DNA of 64,000 bases from Stutzerimonas stutzeri (GTDB lineage Bacteria > Pseudomonadota > Gammaproteobacteria > Pseudomonadales > Pseudomonadaceae). This document shows, one piece after another, positions 8,329 to 17,042 of the stretch. Made by a program: the position numbers and the translations under genes. Numbering within the stretch: position 1 is the stretch's first letter; every line of letters begins with the position of its first letter. A model generated the notes under the pieces. It saw only the letters and a list, made by a program, of their open reading frames with translations, had not been told where the DNA came from and made no database searches. Location: NCBI GenBank assembly GCA_002387205.1, contig DGLA01000010.1, forward strand, positions 634,507 through 698,506, given 5' to 3'.

Positions 8329-8859
8329 ATGGCAGCGCAAAGCAGCAGCCCACGCTGGTACCTGATTCAGACCAAACCGCGGCAGGAACAGCGCGCCGAG
8401 GAGCACCTGCGGCGGCAACATTTCGAATGCTACCGCCCGCACAAGTCCGGTTCGGAAAGCCGAAAACCCACCGAGCCCCTATTCCCCGGCTACCTGTTCA
8501 TTCGTCTCGATCGGCTGGAGGACAACTGGTATCCAATCCGCTCGACCCGCGGGGTAGCCCGCGTGGTTTCCTTTGGCGGCGAGCCCACACCGGTCCGCGA
8601 CGAAATCATCGAACAGTTGCGCCAGCGCATCGCCACCGGGACCGAGCCGGCCGAATCGCCGCCTTTCAAGCCCGGCGATCGAGTACAGCTGGTGGGCGGG
8701 AGCTTTCAGGATCTCGAGGCGATTTTCGTCAGCACAGACGGGGAAAAGCGCTCGGTGATCCTGTTGAATCTGCTGCAGAGGGAACAGAAAGTCCGCGTCC
8801 CGACGCGCTATCTGGAATGTAGTGCCGTAGCGGTCCCTGGTGGACCTGACGGCATCTGA
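8329..8859 (+). CDS. rfaH: RfaH-like transcription antiterminator (NusG paralogue)
   Basis: The 176-residue protein has an N-terminal NGN domain (about 8-100) and a C-terminal KOW domain (about 115-165). It follows E. coli RfaH closely: TEPLFPGYLF near 48-57, STRGVARVV near 72-80, and GEKRSVILLNLL near 138-149. The two residues that form the autoinhibitory salt bridge in E. coli RfaH (E48 and R138) align with E49 and R141, so a closed resting form is plausible. The HTT loop that reads ops in E. coli aligns with N66-W67-Y68-P69 here. It lies inside the operon whose leader carries two ops-like elements, which suggests self-antitermination and positive feedback. It is too short and too RfaH-like to be the housekeeping NusG. 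Confidence 0.88.
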   Translation: MAAQSSSPRWYLIQTKPRQEQRAEEHLRRQHFECYRPHKSGSESRKPTEPLFPGYLFIRLDRLEDNWYPIRSTRGVARVVSFGGEPTPVRDEIIEQLRQRIATGTEPAESPPFKPGDRVQLVGGSFQDLEAIFVSTDGEKRSVILLNLLQREQKVRVPTRYLECSAVAVPGGPDGI

Positions 8860-8894
8860 CTGATCGACCCATGATCGTCTAAGGGACGCTCGCG

Positions 8895-10154
8895 ATGAAG
8901 ATACTGATATTGCACAGCCTCTATGCCCCTCACATCGGCGGGGGCGCGGAGATCGTGGTGCGCCAGCTGGCAGAAGGGCTTCAGGCCAGGGGCTGCGAGG
9001 TGGCAGTGCTGGCGACCGGCCCGAAACCCGGCCTGCACACCGAAAGCGTGGGTGGGGTACGGGTCCACCGTGCGGGCTTGCACAACTTCTACTGGCATTT
9101 CAGCCAGAACCGACCAAATCCGCTGCTGCGCTTTGGCTGGCATTACCGCGATCGCTACAACCGCAGCATGGGCCAGCAGCTGCGCGAGGTGATCGAGCTT
9201 GAACAGCCTGACCTGGTGCTCTGCAATAACCTCCCCGGCTGGTCCATATCGGTCTGGGATGAGATCACCGCAGCTGGGCTACCCATCATCCAGGTGCTGC
9301 ATGACTTCTATCTGCTGTGCCCCAAGGACACCATGTTCAACAAGGGCCGCAACTGCGTACAACAGTGCGGCATGTGCGCGGCCTTCCGCCAGCAGCACAG
9401 CGCAGCGTCCCGCCAGGTTGCGGCTGTGATCGGCGTAAGTCGCTTCGTGCTGGAACGCTTTTGCAGCCGGGGCTATTTCAGCCAGGCCACCCTGCATGTG
9501 GTACACAACAGCACACCGCCGGGCATGGATACGCCCCCTGCGCCCCGCCCGAGCCATAGCGGACTGCTGCGCTTCGGCTATATCGGCACGCTGTCGGAAA
9601 ACAAGGGGGTGGGCTGGCTGATCGAGCAGTTCCAGGCGCTATCGCTCAACGCCACGCTGGAGATCGCCGGCACCGGCAAGCACGACTATGAAGCACAGAT
9701 CAAGGCCATGGCCGATCCGAGCAAGGTCCGCTTCGTCGGCTATCAAGCCGCTGAACGCTTCATGCGCAACATCGACGTACTGGTGGTGCCCTCGATGTGG
9801 GCCGAGCCATTCGGCCTGGTGGCCATCGAAGCCTGCGCTCAGCAGCTGCCCGTCATAGCGACTCGGATAGGCGGTCTGCCGGAAATCATCCAGGACAACC
9901 ACAACGGCCTGCTCTGCTCACTCGATGACCCCGATTCGCTTGGCAGGGCCATGCTTCGCCTCTACCTCGACAGCGGGCTGCGCCAACGGCTGTCGAGGCA
10001 GGCCCGCGAAAGCGTTGCACCTTTTTTGGACATGGAACGGATGCTCGATCAGTACCAGTCGATCCTGCATGCCACGCTACACGGCCGGAGAGCCCATGAT
10101 GACGCCCAATACGCTGATCATTTCGCCACACAGGTCGAGCACGCTGGCGATTGA
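8895..10154 (+). CDS. Family 4 glycosyltransferase
   Basis: The 419-residue protein is a GT-B retaining glycosyltransferase. The N-terminal HSLYAPHIGGGAEIVV carries the acceptor-side glycine-rich loop. The C-terminal half has FGYIGTLSENKGVGWL and the EPFGLVAIEACAQQLPVIA block with the two donor-binding glutamates. It should add one sugar to the lipid-linked repeat on the cytoplasmic face. Its last 59 bases overlap the start of the following polymerase gene. Confidence 0.88.
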   Translation: MKILILHSLYAPHIGGGAEIVVRQLAEGLQARGCEVAVLATGPKPGLHTESVGGVRVHRAGLHNFYWHFSQNRPNPLLRFGWHYRDRYNRSMGQQLREVIELEQPDLVLCNNLPGWSISVWDEITAAGLPIIQVLHDFYLLCPKDTMFNKGRNCVQQCGMCAAFRQQHSAASRQVAAVIGVSRFVLERFCSRGYFSQATLHVVHNSTPPGMDTPPAPRPSHSGLLRFGYIGTLSENKGVGWLIEQFQALSLNATLEIAGTGKHDYEAQIKAMADPSKVRFVGYQAAERFMRNIDVLVVPSMWAEPFGLVAIEACAQQLPVIATRIGGLPEIIQDNHNGLLCSLDDPDSLGRAMLRLYLDSGLRQRLSRQARESVAPFLDMERMLDQYQSILHATLHGRRAHDDAQYADHFATQVEHAGD

Positions 10155-11430
10155 CAAACCCACAGTGCTCACGCTAATCGCCGCCTCGCTACTGATCAGT
10201 GAGACCTTTGCCGGAGCTCTGCGCTACTACCTCGACATGGCTGGGATTTCCGCCCTGCTCTACCTGCCGAAGCTGGCCTGTGTCGTGGCGGTGGGGCTGG
10301 AAATGCCACGGGCGCGAATCCAGCCGGGGGTATGGCTGGTACTGTTTGCCGCCCTGGTGTCGAGCATGCTGGCGCTGCTGCACGGTGCCACGCTGGGCAA
10401 CGTGGGTTTCAGCCTGTTCATCTACACTCCGCTGCTGTTCGGACTGTTCTGCGGTCGTTATCTGGAGCACCGCTTGGGCCTGCTGGGCTGGGTGATCGGT
10501 CTTTGCCTGGTGGCATCGCTGATCGGCATTGCGCTGGACATGTTCACCAGCGTGCCCTGGAAGGGCTACACCTACATGATGGGCGACGTGGAGGTGACGG
10601 CAAACAAGTCCTGGGCCTTCGGCAGCACCGACCGCCTTGCCGGCTTTGCCAGGATGTCCACCAACCTGGCGGTGATGATCGCCCTGTACAGTCTGTTTCT
10701 CGCTGCGTTCCTCAGGTCCCGGCTGCTGCGCCTGATGCTCTATCCGGTGGCGTTCGGCGCGATCATCCTGACCACCAACAAGTCCACCGCTGCGGCTTAC
10801 CTGCTGACGCTGATGATGCTTTTTCTTGCAGCGTACCGCGTACCCAGCGCCGCGGCCTTCTTCGTTGCGGTGGTCATGGGCCTGGCGCTGCCGGCCGCGA
10901 GCCTGATGCTGAACATCCCGCAAAAGGAGGCCTACAGCCAGGGGCTTTTCTCGTCGTTCAACGATCGGCTGATCAATAGCTGGCCCAATTTCATCGATGT
11001 CGTTGTAGGTGAAGGCTGGGGCTGGAGCGGTGCCGGCTTCGGCGCCGTAGGAAGCAGCGCGGCGGCCTTTCCGCTGACCTGGCTGGAACTGCTGAGCATT
11101 GCGGACAATTCGGCCCTGTATCTGTGGGGCATGCTTGGCGTCTTTGGCGTACTGCTCTACCTGCTGCTGTTCGTACTGCTCCTGCGTCTGCATGACCGGG
11201 GCCCGCGCATCCGTGACGCCCTGCTGGGGATCGTGTTCTGCACCTGCCTGATCGGCTGGGCCACCGATGTCTTTGAAGTCACGACGGCCACGCTGTTTCT
11301 CGGCATGGCCATCGCCCATGTGCTGTCACCCCGGACGATGCCGGGTGGGCAACACGCCACGACCTCTCTGCCACAGCCATTTCCTGGAGTTGACCTGCAC
11401 ATGTCTAGATCAAGGGGCGATCAGCCATGA
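10096..11430 (+). CDS. wzy: O-antigen/exopolysaccharide polymerase, Wzy-like
   Basis: The 444-residue protein is a polytopic membrane protein with around ten or more hydrophobic segments and a large hydrophilic loop in the second half, the layout of the Wzy/O-antigen ligase family. Wzy joins flipped repeat units in the periplasm. The reading frame extends upstream to 9925, but that part is arginine- and cysteine-rich out-of-frame coding of the previous gene. Two ATG codons at 10096 and 10099 share GGAG at 10087-10090; either could be used. The stop overlaps the next start in ATGA, so the genes are coupled. Sequence alone does not separate polymerase from ligase; the operon context favours polymerase. 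Confidence 0.75.
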   Translation: MMTPNTLIISPHRSSTLAIDKPTVLTLIAASLLISETFAGALRYYLDMAGISALLYLPKLACVVAVGLEMPRARIQPGVWLVLFAALVSSMLALLHGATLGNVGFSLFIYTPLLFGLFCGRYLEHRLGLLGWVIGLCLVASLIGIALDMFTSVPWKGYTYMMGDVEVTANKSWAFGSTDRLAGFARMSTNLAVMIALYSLFLAAFLRSRLLRLMLYPVAFGAIILTTNKSTAAAYLLTLMMLFLAAYRVPSAAAFFVAVVMGLALPAASLMLNIPQKEAYSQGLFSSFNDRLINSWPNFIDVVVGEGWGWSGAGFGAVGSSAAAFPLTWLELLSIADNSALYLWGMLGVFGVLLYLLLFVLLLRLHDRGPRIRDALLGIVFCTCLIGWATDVFEVTTATLFLGMAIAHVLSPRTMPGGQHATTSLPQPFPGVDLHMSRSRGDQP

Positions 11431-12806
11431 GCCTTCATCGTCGGTTTCACCCTCTGCTGCTGACCATTGCTATATGCGGCATCGTCATGGACTCGAGAGC
11501 AACGGAGGCTGAGGATCCATTCATCATTGGGGTCGGCTCGCATGAGCTGCACCTGCGCAACAGCCGCGATCAGGGCTTCGAATTGCTGCGTCAGGCCGGG
11601 ATCGAGTCGGTCAGGACCGACGCCCACTGGGCCTTTGTCGAGCGCCAACGTGGCCAGCTCGCGCTTGAGCCGCATTGGGACGACTACCTGGCCAAGGTCA
11701 AGGCCCAGGGAATCGACAATCTTTTGATCCTTGGATACGGCAACAGCCACCACGGCAACGGTGAAAAGCCGCGTAGCGAACCCGTGCGTGCCGCCTACAA
11801 CCGTTATGTGGGGTTCATTGCGCAACAGCTGCGCGGCCAGGTGCGGCACTACGAGGTGTGGAATGAATGGGACCTCGAGGATCCCGAAGACCCCGGGCTC
11901 ACCCAGGACTACGCGCGCCTGGTTGCAGACGCCGCCGGCATCATTCGCCAGCGCGATCCCGACGCCAAGGTGCTCGCCGGGGCGGTGACCAGCATGGGCA
12001 TCGAATCCGGTTTCGCCTTGCGCCTGGTCGAGGCCGGGGTGATGCAGTCCGTGGACGGGATTTCCCTGCACCCCTACGTCCATTGCTTCGGCCGGGGGCG
12101 GGACACACCCGAAGACTGGATCAGGTGGCTGGAAGAGGTCTCGCTGGAGTTGGCCAACGCCGCCAACCAACCGGTGCCTCTCTACCTCACGGAGATGGCC
12201 TGGCCGTCGCACAAAGGCGCGTGTGGCTTCGACGAGAGCCTGCAGGCGGCCTACCTGGCCCGCAGCTATTTCCTTGCCAAGACGCTACCCAGCGTCCGTG
12301 GTTACTGGTGGTACGACTTCAGGAACGATGGCACCGACCCACATGAGCGGGAGCACAACTTTGGCCTGCTTCGCCAGGATTACTCACCCAAGCTGGCGTA
12401 CCGGGTGCTGAAAGCCATCAGCCCGATCATCCAGCACTACCAGTTTCTCGAGCGGATCGACGAACAGGAGGCAAATACCGTGCAGTTGCGGTTCGGCAAC
12501 GGGGAGGACGAGCTTCTGGTCGCCTGGAGCACCGACGGAACACGCACGGTCAGTGTCACCTCACCCGGCCCGGCGGCTGGCAAGGTGGAGCTGATCGACA
12601 CCGCTATGCCTGATCAGGGAAGAACCGCAGGGAAGTCGCGCTGGCAATGCCTTGCAGACGGCAACAACTGCTCGACCCGTATCGAGCTCAGCACATTCCC
12701 CAAGATCATCAGCCTTGGCGCGCCCACTCCGGCAGCACTTGCCTATGAACAAACGAGCCAGGCATCCGAACCAGCAAACTCCAAGGACAGAGGGACTTAC
12801 CGATGA
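11427..12806 (+). CDS. Secreted glycoside hydrolase, GH39/PslG-like
   Basis: The 459-residue protein has an N-terminal signal sequence (hydrophobic core about 9-20) and a TIM-barrel glycosidase fold. Acid/base E147 lies in VWNEWD and nucleophile E256 in LYLTEMAWP, as in clan GH-A enzymes. PslG in the P. aeruginosa Psl locus is a similar enzyme of about the same size that trims the polymer in the periplasm. Here it sits between the polymerase and a glycosyltransferase, joined to both by ATGA overlaps. It would cut or edit the polymer made by this operon during export. The linkage it cleaves is unknown. Confidence 0.82.
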   Translation: MSLHRRFHPLLLTIAICGIVMDSRATEAEDPFIIGVGSHELHLRNSRDQGFELLRQAGIESVRTDAHWAFVERQRGQLALEPHWDDYLAKVKAQGIDNLLILGYGNSHHGNGEKPRSEPVRAAYNRYVGFIAQQLRGQVRHYEVWNEWDLEDPEDPGLTQDYARLVADAAGIIRQRDPDAKVLAGAVTSMGIESGFALRLVEAGVMQSVDGISLHPYVHCFGRGRDTPEDWIRWLEEVSLELANAANQPVPLYLTEMAWPSHKGACGFDESLQAAYLARSYFLAKTLPSVRGYWWYDFRNDGTDPHEREHNFGLLRQDYSPKLAYRVLKAISPIIQHYQFLERIDEQEANTVQLRFGNGEDELLVAWSTDGTRTVSVTSPGPAAGKVELIDTAMPDQGRTAGKSRWQCLADGNNCSTRIELSTFPKIISLGAPTPAALAYEQTSQASEPANSKDRGTYR

Positions 12807-13921
12807 TCGTGATCAATGCTCGTTTCCTGACCCAGGAGATGCGTGGCGTACAACGTTTCGCTGAACAGATCTGCCTGCAGCTGAAAACCCTGCGCGACGA
12901 CCTGGTATTCGTCGCGCCAGACGACATCTGCCTGCACGACAGTGCCGAGCGTCTGGGGGTGCGCCGCATCGGACGCCTTCGGGGTCACCTGTGGGAGCAG
13001 CTGGACCTCCCCCTATGGCTGGCACGCAACGGCAACCCGCCGCTGGTCTCACTGTGCAACACCGCGCCGCTGGCCTACGCCAACCAGATCGCCATGCATC
13101 ATGACATCACCTACCTCCGGCATCCCGAAAGCTATTCCAGAGCATTCAGAACCATGTACCGTACCCTGACGCCGCTGATGCTTGGACGGGTCAAGGCAGT
13201 GATCACCGGAAGCGAATTTTCGCGTTCGGAGATCTCGGCCCACTACGGCCATCCGGCAAGCAATATCCACATCCTGCCCAGTGCCGTGGACGAACGTTTC
13301 CAGCCCTTCTGCGTAGATGCAGATTCGCGGGGCACTGCGCCATACCTGCTTGCGGTTTCATCCCCCAGCACGCACAAGAACTTTGCCCGGATGGTCGCAG
13401 CATTTCTGCGCATTGAAGGCCACGATGATGTCGAGCTGCGCATCATCGGCGATTCCAACCGGGTCTTTTCCGGCACCCTGCACGACGTAGAAGGCAGTCG
13501 CCGGATACGCAACCTGGGCAGACTTCCCGATGAGGCGCTGGTGGAGGCTTACCAGGGCGCTGCCGCCTTCGTGTTCCCGTCGGTCTATGAGGGCTTCGGC
13601 ATTCCACCGCTCGAAGCACAGGCCTGCGGTTGCCCGGTCATCGCGGCGCGAGCCGCCTCCATTCCCGAGGTTCTGGGCGAAAGTGCGCTGTACTTCGATC
13701 CCCTGGACGTCGCGGATATCACCAGAGCAATGGAGCGGATCCTCAGCGATCGGGCGTTGCGCCTCGATCTTCGCCAACGAGGCAAGGCCAACGTGGCCCG
13801 CTACTCCTGGCATACGTCGGCGCGCCAGCTGTCGCGATTGATCGACCAGATATTCACCGGTGAGCGAGAGATCGACCCAACTGACGCAACGTCATTACCG
13901 CTGCACCAACCCAAGCACTAG
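12803..13921 (+). CDS. Family 4 glycosyltransferase
   Basis: The 372-residue GT-B enzyme begins with INARFLTQEMRGVQRF, a form seen in mannosyltransferase-like GT4 proteins. Its C-terminal donor site is VYEGFGIPPLEAQACGCPV near residues 253-271, with the E(x7)E pair. It overlaps the upstream hydrolase gene by ATGA. A gap of 123 bp with no clear promoter separates it from the next gene. Confidence 0.87.
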   Translation: MIVINARFLTQEMRGVQRFAEQICLQLKTLRDDLVFVAPDDICLHDSAERLGVRRIGRLRGHLWEQLDLPLWLARNGNPPLVSLCNTAPLAYANQIAMHHDITYLRHPESYSRAFRTMYRTLTPLMLGRVKAVITGSEFSRSEISAHYGHPASNIHILPSAVDERFQPFCVDADSRGTAPYLLAVSSPSTHKNFARMVAAFLRIEGHDDVELRIIGDSNRVFSGTLHDVEGSRRIRNLGRLPDEALVEAYQGAAAFVFPSVYEGFGIPPLEAQACGCPVIAARAASIPEVLGESALYFDPLDVADITRAMERILSDRALRLDLRQRGKANVARYSWHTSARQLSRLIDQIFTGEREIDPTDATSLPLHQPKH

Positions 13922-14044
13922 CCAGACGGGTTCAGGCCTATCCGGGCCAACCCTAGCGCTGTCGGCGCAGATTCCCAAGTTCGATTCTCTACTGCCGTTC
14001 CCACGGTCAGCTGCTGCTCCCACACATATAAGGAAGGCCATCGT

Positions 14045-15262
14045 ATGAAAATCGCCATTGTTCATGACTGGCTCGTGACCTACGCCGGCGCCGAAAGGGT
14101 TCTTTCCGGCCTGCTGGATGTCTGGCCGGACGCCGACCTGTTTTCCGTGATCGACTTTCTCTCCGACGAAGACCGGGCCAACCTTGGCGGCAAGCGTGCC
14201 ATAACCACCTTCGTTCAGCAGTTGCCGAAGGCGAAGACGCATTATCAGAAATACCTGCCCTTGATGCCGCTGGCCATAGAGCAGCTCGACATGTCGGGCT
14301 ATGACCTGGTGATTTCCAGCAGCCATGCCGTGGCCAAGGGGGTACTCACCGGGCCGAACCAGCTCCACATCAGCTACGTGCATTCGCCGATTCGCTATGC
14401 CTGGGATCTGCAGCACCAGTATCTGCACGAGGCGAGCCTGGACCGGGGCTTCAAGGCCAAGCTGGCGCGCATGCTGCTGCACTACATGCGCATGTGGGAT
14501 CAGCGCACCGCCAGCGGCGTGGACGAGTTCGTCGCCAACTCCCATTTCATTGGCCGCCGGATCAACAAGAGCTATCGACGCCAGTCGACGGTAATCTACC
14601 CGCCTGTCGATACCCAGGACTTCACCCTGTACACGAACAAGCAGGAGTTCTACCTGACCGCGTCGCGCATGGTGCCCTACAAGCGCATCCCGATGATCGT
14701 CGAGGCCTTTTCGAGGATGCCCGACAAGCAGCTGATCGTGATCGGCACCGGGCCGGAAATGGAAAAAGCGAAGGAGCTCGCAACTGCCAACATCACCTTG
14801 ATGGGTTACCAGAGCTTTGCCGTACTATTGCACCACATGCAACGCGCCAAAGCGTTCGTGTTTGCAGCAGAAGAAGACTTCGGCATCGCCCCTATCGAGG
14901 CTCAGGCCTGCGGCACCCCGGTCATCGCCTATGGACGCGGTGGTGTACTGGAAACCGTGCGCGGGCTTGATCACCCGGAGCCCACCGGCGTGTTCTATGC
15001 CGAACAGACTCCCGAATCGCTTATCGCCGCCATCGACCAGTTCGAAACGGAAGCACATCGCATCCTGCCTGAAACTTGCAGGGCAAGTGCGGAGCGCTTT
15101 TCAACCGAACGGTTCAGGCATGAGATCAAGGCGTTCGTCGATACTAGGGTTCGCGAAGTCTCTTTGCTCCAAGGACAGGATGTGGCATTGGCTCGGCCGA
15201 TCGTGGCACCGGTAAGTGTCACCCCGGTTTACCCGACGGCGGTGCCGATGAAACACGCCTGA
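14045..15262 (+). CDS. Family 4 glycosyltransferase
   Basis: The 405-residue protein starts with IAIVHDWLVTYAGAERVL, typical of GT4 enzymes of the mannosyl/rhamnosyl type. The donor-side motif EEDFGIAPIEAQACGTPV lies near residues 277-294 and SRMVPYKRI marks the start of the second Rossmann domain. AAGGAAGG precedes the ATG. The last 35 residues are low in complexity, rich in V, P and A, and probably lie outside the fold. Confidence 0.87.
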   Translation: MKIAIVHDWLVTYAGAERVLSGLLDVWPDADLFSVIDFLSDEDRANLGGKRAITTFVQQLPKAKTHYQKYLPLMPLAIEQLDMSGYDLVISSSHAVAKGVLTGPNQLHISYVHSPIRYAWDLQHQYLHEASLDRGFKAKLARMLLHYMRMWDQRTASGVDEFVANSHFIGRRINKSYRRQSTVIYPPVDTQDFTLYTNKQEFYLTASRMVPYKRIPMIVEAFSRMPDKQLIVIGTGPEMEKAKELATANITLMGYQSFAVLLHHMQRAKAFVFAAEEDFGIAPIEAQACGTPVIAYGRGGVLETVRGLDHPEPTGVFYAEQTPESLIAAIDQFETEAHRILPETCRASAERFSTERFRHEIKAFVDTRVREVSLLQGQDVALARPIVAPVSVTPVYPTAVPMKHA

Positions 15263-15295
15263 GTATGACCCCTATTCAAACGTGAGGTTTCAAGG

Positions 15296-15628
15296 ATGAA
15301 TGCAACAGCCGCCACTCAACGTATCCAGACAACCTGCGCACTCGGCTTCGCTCTGCTGATCAGCGGGACCACCAATGCCAGCCATCGCGCCGAGCTGTTC
15401 GATGGCCAGGCAAACCGCCAGGGTTACGAAATCTACTCGAATGACGCGACCGGCTGCCTGGCCACCCAACGTCCACGGGTCACCATTTTCGAGCACGGCA
15501 CCAGTCAAGCTGCGCCCACATGTAGCAAAGGCGCTCAGCCTGTTACGCCTCCGGCTATACGCCTTGCCCGCCCGCTGCCAGGCAGTGGCTATAACCAGTT
15601 GAACGGCAGCATCCGCTATTCATTCTGA
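15296..15628 (+). CDS. Small exported protein of unknown function
   Basis: A 110-residue protein with a hydrophobic segment at about 14-25 and a likely cleavage site near NAS-HRA (residue 29). The mature part of about 80 residues has two cysteines (C54, C76) that could form one disulfide in the periplasm. I recognise no family. GTGAGGT at 15282-15288 gives a usable ribosome binding site. It lies within the EPS operon, so a role in export or surface anchoring of the polymer is possible but only inferred. Confidence 0.6.
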   Translation: MNATAATQRIQTTCALGFALLISGTTNASHRAELFDGQANRQGYEIYSNDATGCLATQRPRVTIFEHGTSQAAPTCSKGAQPVTPPAIRLARPLPGSGYNQLNGSIRYSF

Positions 15629-15652
15629 ATACGATGACCCTTCGGAGGCGTC

Positions 15653-15877
15653 ATGGACAATATCAATTCAAACCCGCAATCGCTGGTTTATGCCGATGGC
15701 TATTCCTATACGGAAATCTTCGAGGCCCCGGAAACACCGGGAATGCCGAGCAGCCACCGGCTGATCGCCGTGTTCCACGCCTTGTTCACGAGCGACCGCG
15801 AAAGTGACGTGATTGAAGTAACGCCACCAGCCACCGAGCCCGTTGCAGCAGCGCTGGAGACAACGGCCAGAGGCTGA
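15653..15877 (+). CDS. Small acidic protein of unknown function
   Basis: A 74-residue, acidic protein without signal peptide or membrane segment. A short amphipathic stretch (RLIAVFHALF, about 41-50) sits in the middle and the tail is proline/alanine-rich. CGGAGG precedes the ATG by about eight bases, which supports translation. No family is recognised. It is 24 bp from the previous small gene and belongs to the same transcript. Confidence 0.5.
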   Translation: MDNINSNPQSLVYADGYSYTEIFEAPETPGMPSSHRLIAVFHALFTSDRESDVIEVTPPATEPVAAALETTARG

Positions 15878-15999
15878 ACCCGACAGTAGTAACTACCGCA
15901 TCACCCGAATCGCCCCGCAACAACCTTCGATAGCCCCACCGGACGGACTGGATGCCTTCCGGTGCGGGTTTGTGCCCGGCAACTGCTGAGAACAACCAG

Positions 16000-16998
16000 A
16001 TGAACACGAGAACGACTGTGGTTACCGTGACCTACGGTGATCGCCTGGCTTACCTGCAGCAACTGGTGGACCGCGCGCTCGCCTTTGACGAGATCAGCGA
16101 AGTGATCGTGGTAGATAATGCCGCGCTCGCGCCGCTCGAGAGCTTGGTGGAGCGCTGGCCTGGCAGGGTCAGAATCATTCGGATTGGGCATAACTCCGGC
16201 TCGGCCAGTGGGTATGCGGTTGCCCTCGAAGCAGCTTTGGAAAGTGGCACAGACTACATCTGGATGATGGATGACGATAACGCGCCGACAGCAGAGGCAG
16301 TGGAGATCCTGCATCGTGAAGCTCAGCGTCTCGGCCGTTTACTCGGTCCGGAGCGTGTCGCCGTGCTGGGTTATCGGGCCACGCAGCAGGCGGATGTCGC
16401 TCAGGGCGTGGCGGCGCCCTATGTCCGCCAGCCGCGCTCCAGCTATTTTGGCTTTCATGTCGCCCAGCTTCCCTTCAAGGTCTGGCGTCGACTGCCCTGG
16501 GGCAAGCATCAGAGGCAGGTTCCAGCCAGCATCAGCCTGCCCTTTGCGCCCTACGGCGGCATGCTTGCGCACCGCAGCCTGTATGAGCGCATCGGCATGC
16601 CCCGAAAAGACCTGGTGCTGTATGTCGACGACACCGAATACACCCGCCGGATCACCGCCGATGGCGGCCGCCTTTACCTGTTCACCGATGCGGTAATCGA
16701 CGAGCTCGAGCAATCCTGGAACATCAAGGCGCATACGCGGAATATCTACGAAAGCTTCCTGCTTGGCGGTTCCGATTTCCGCGCCTATTACGCCGCACGC
16801 AACCAGGCCTGGTTCGACAAAAACATCTGGGCAGACAGACCCTGGCTGCACCGCCTGAACCGCGCCATTTTCCTCGTCCTGCTGAGACTGGTCGCGCGGC
16901 TGCGCAATACCGGTGATCGTCTGAAGCTGATTGAACAAGCCATTCAGGACGGTGAGAAAGGAGCACTGGGTATGAACAAGACCTTCCCGCTGCGCTGA
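16000..16998 (+). CDS. Family 2 glycosyltransferase (GlfT2/rhamnosyltransferase-like)
   Basis: The 332-residue protein has a short GT-A N-terminus (VVTVTYGDR), IVVDN at 36-40, HNSGSASGY at 64-72 and a metal-binding WMMDDDN with D91-D93. A later YVDDTEYTRRI supplies the probable catalytic acid. This arrangement is that of GT2 enzymes acting on galactofuranose or rhamnose. The frame is open from 15952, but ATG 16000 begins at the conserved strand and is preferred. It is the fifth glycosyltransferase of the operon, so a repeat of about five or six sugars is likely if one more enzyme primes the chain elsewhere. Confidence 0.8.
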   Translation: MNTRTTVVTVTYGDRLAYLQQLVDRALAFDEISEVIVVDNAALAPLESLVERWPGRVRIIRIGHNSGSASGYAVALEAALESGTDYIWMMDDDNAPTAEAVEILHREAQRLGRLLGPERVAVLGYRATQQADVAQGVAAPYVRQPRSSYFGFHVAQLPFKVWRRLPWGKHQRQVPASISLPFAPYGGMLAHRSLYERIGMPRKDLVLYVDDTEYTRRITADGGRLYLFTDAVIDELEQSWNIKAHTRNIYESFLLGGSDFRAYYAARNQAWFDKNIWADRPWLHRLNRAIFLVLLRLVARLRNTGDRLKLIEQAIQDGEKGALGMNKTFPLR

Positions 16999-17042
16999 TC
17001 CGCCTCGCAACCCGGCCGCAAGCACTCTTAGGAAATCTCTGG

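Noticed and set aside
8429..8439. A further GGCGGTAGNNT match on the minus strand inside the RfaH-like gene
   Set aside because: It is antisense to the operon and within coding sequence; an eight-base core is expected about twice by chance in 64 kb counting both strands.
13922..14044. TATAAG near 14026 as an internal promoter of the operon
   Set aside because: It lies too close to the start codon and no -35 is present; AAGGAAGG is better read as the ribosome binding site.
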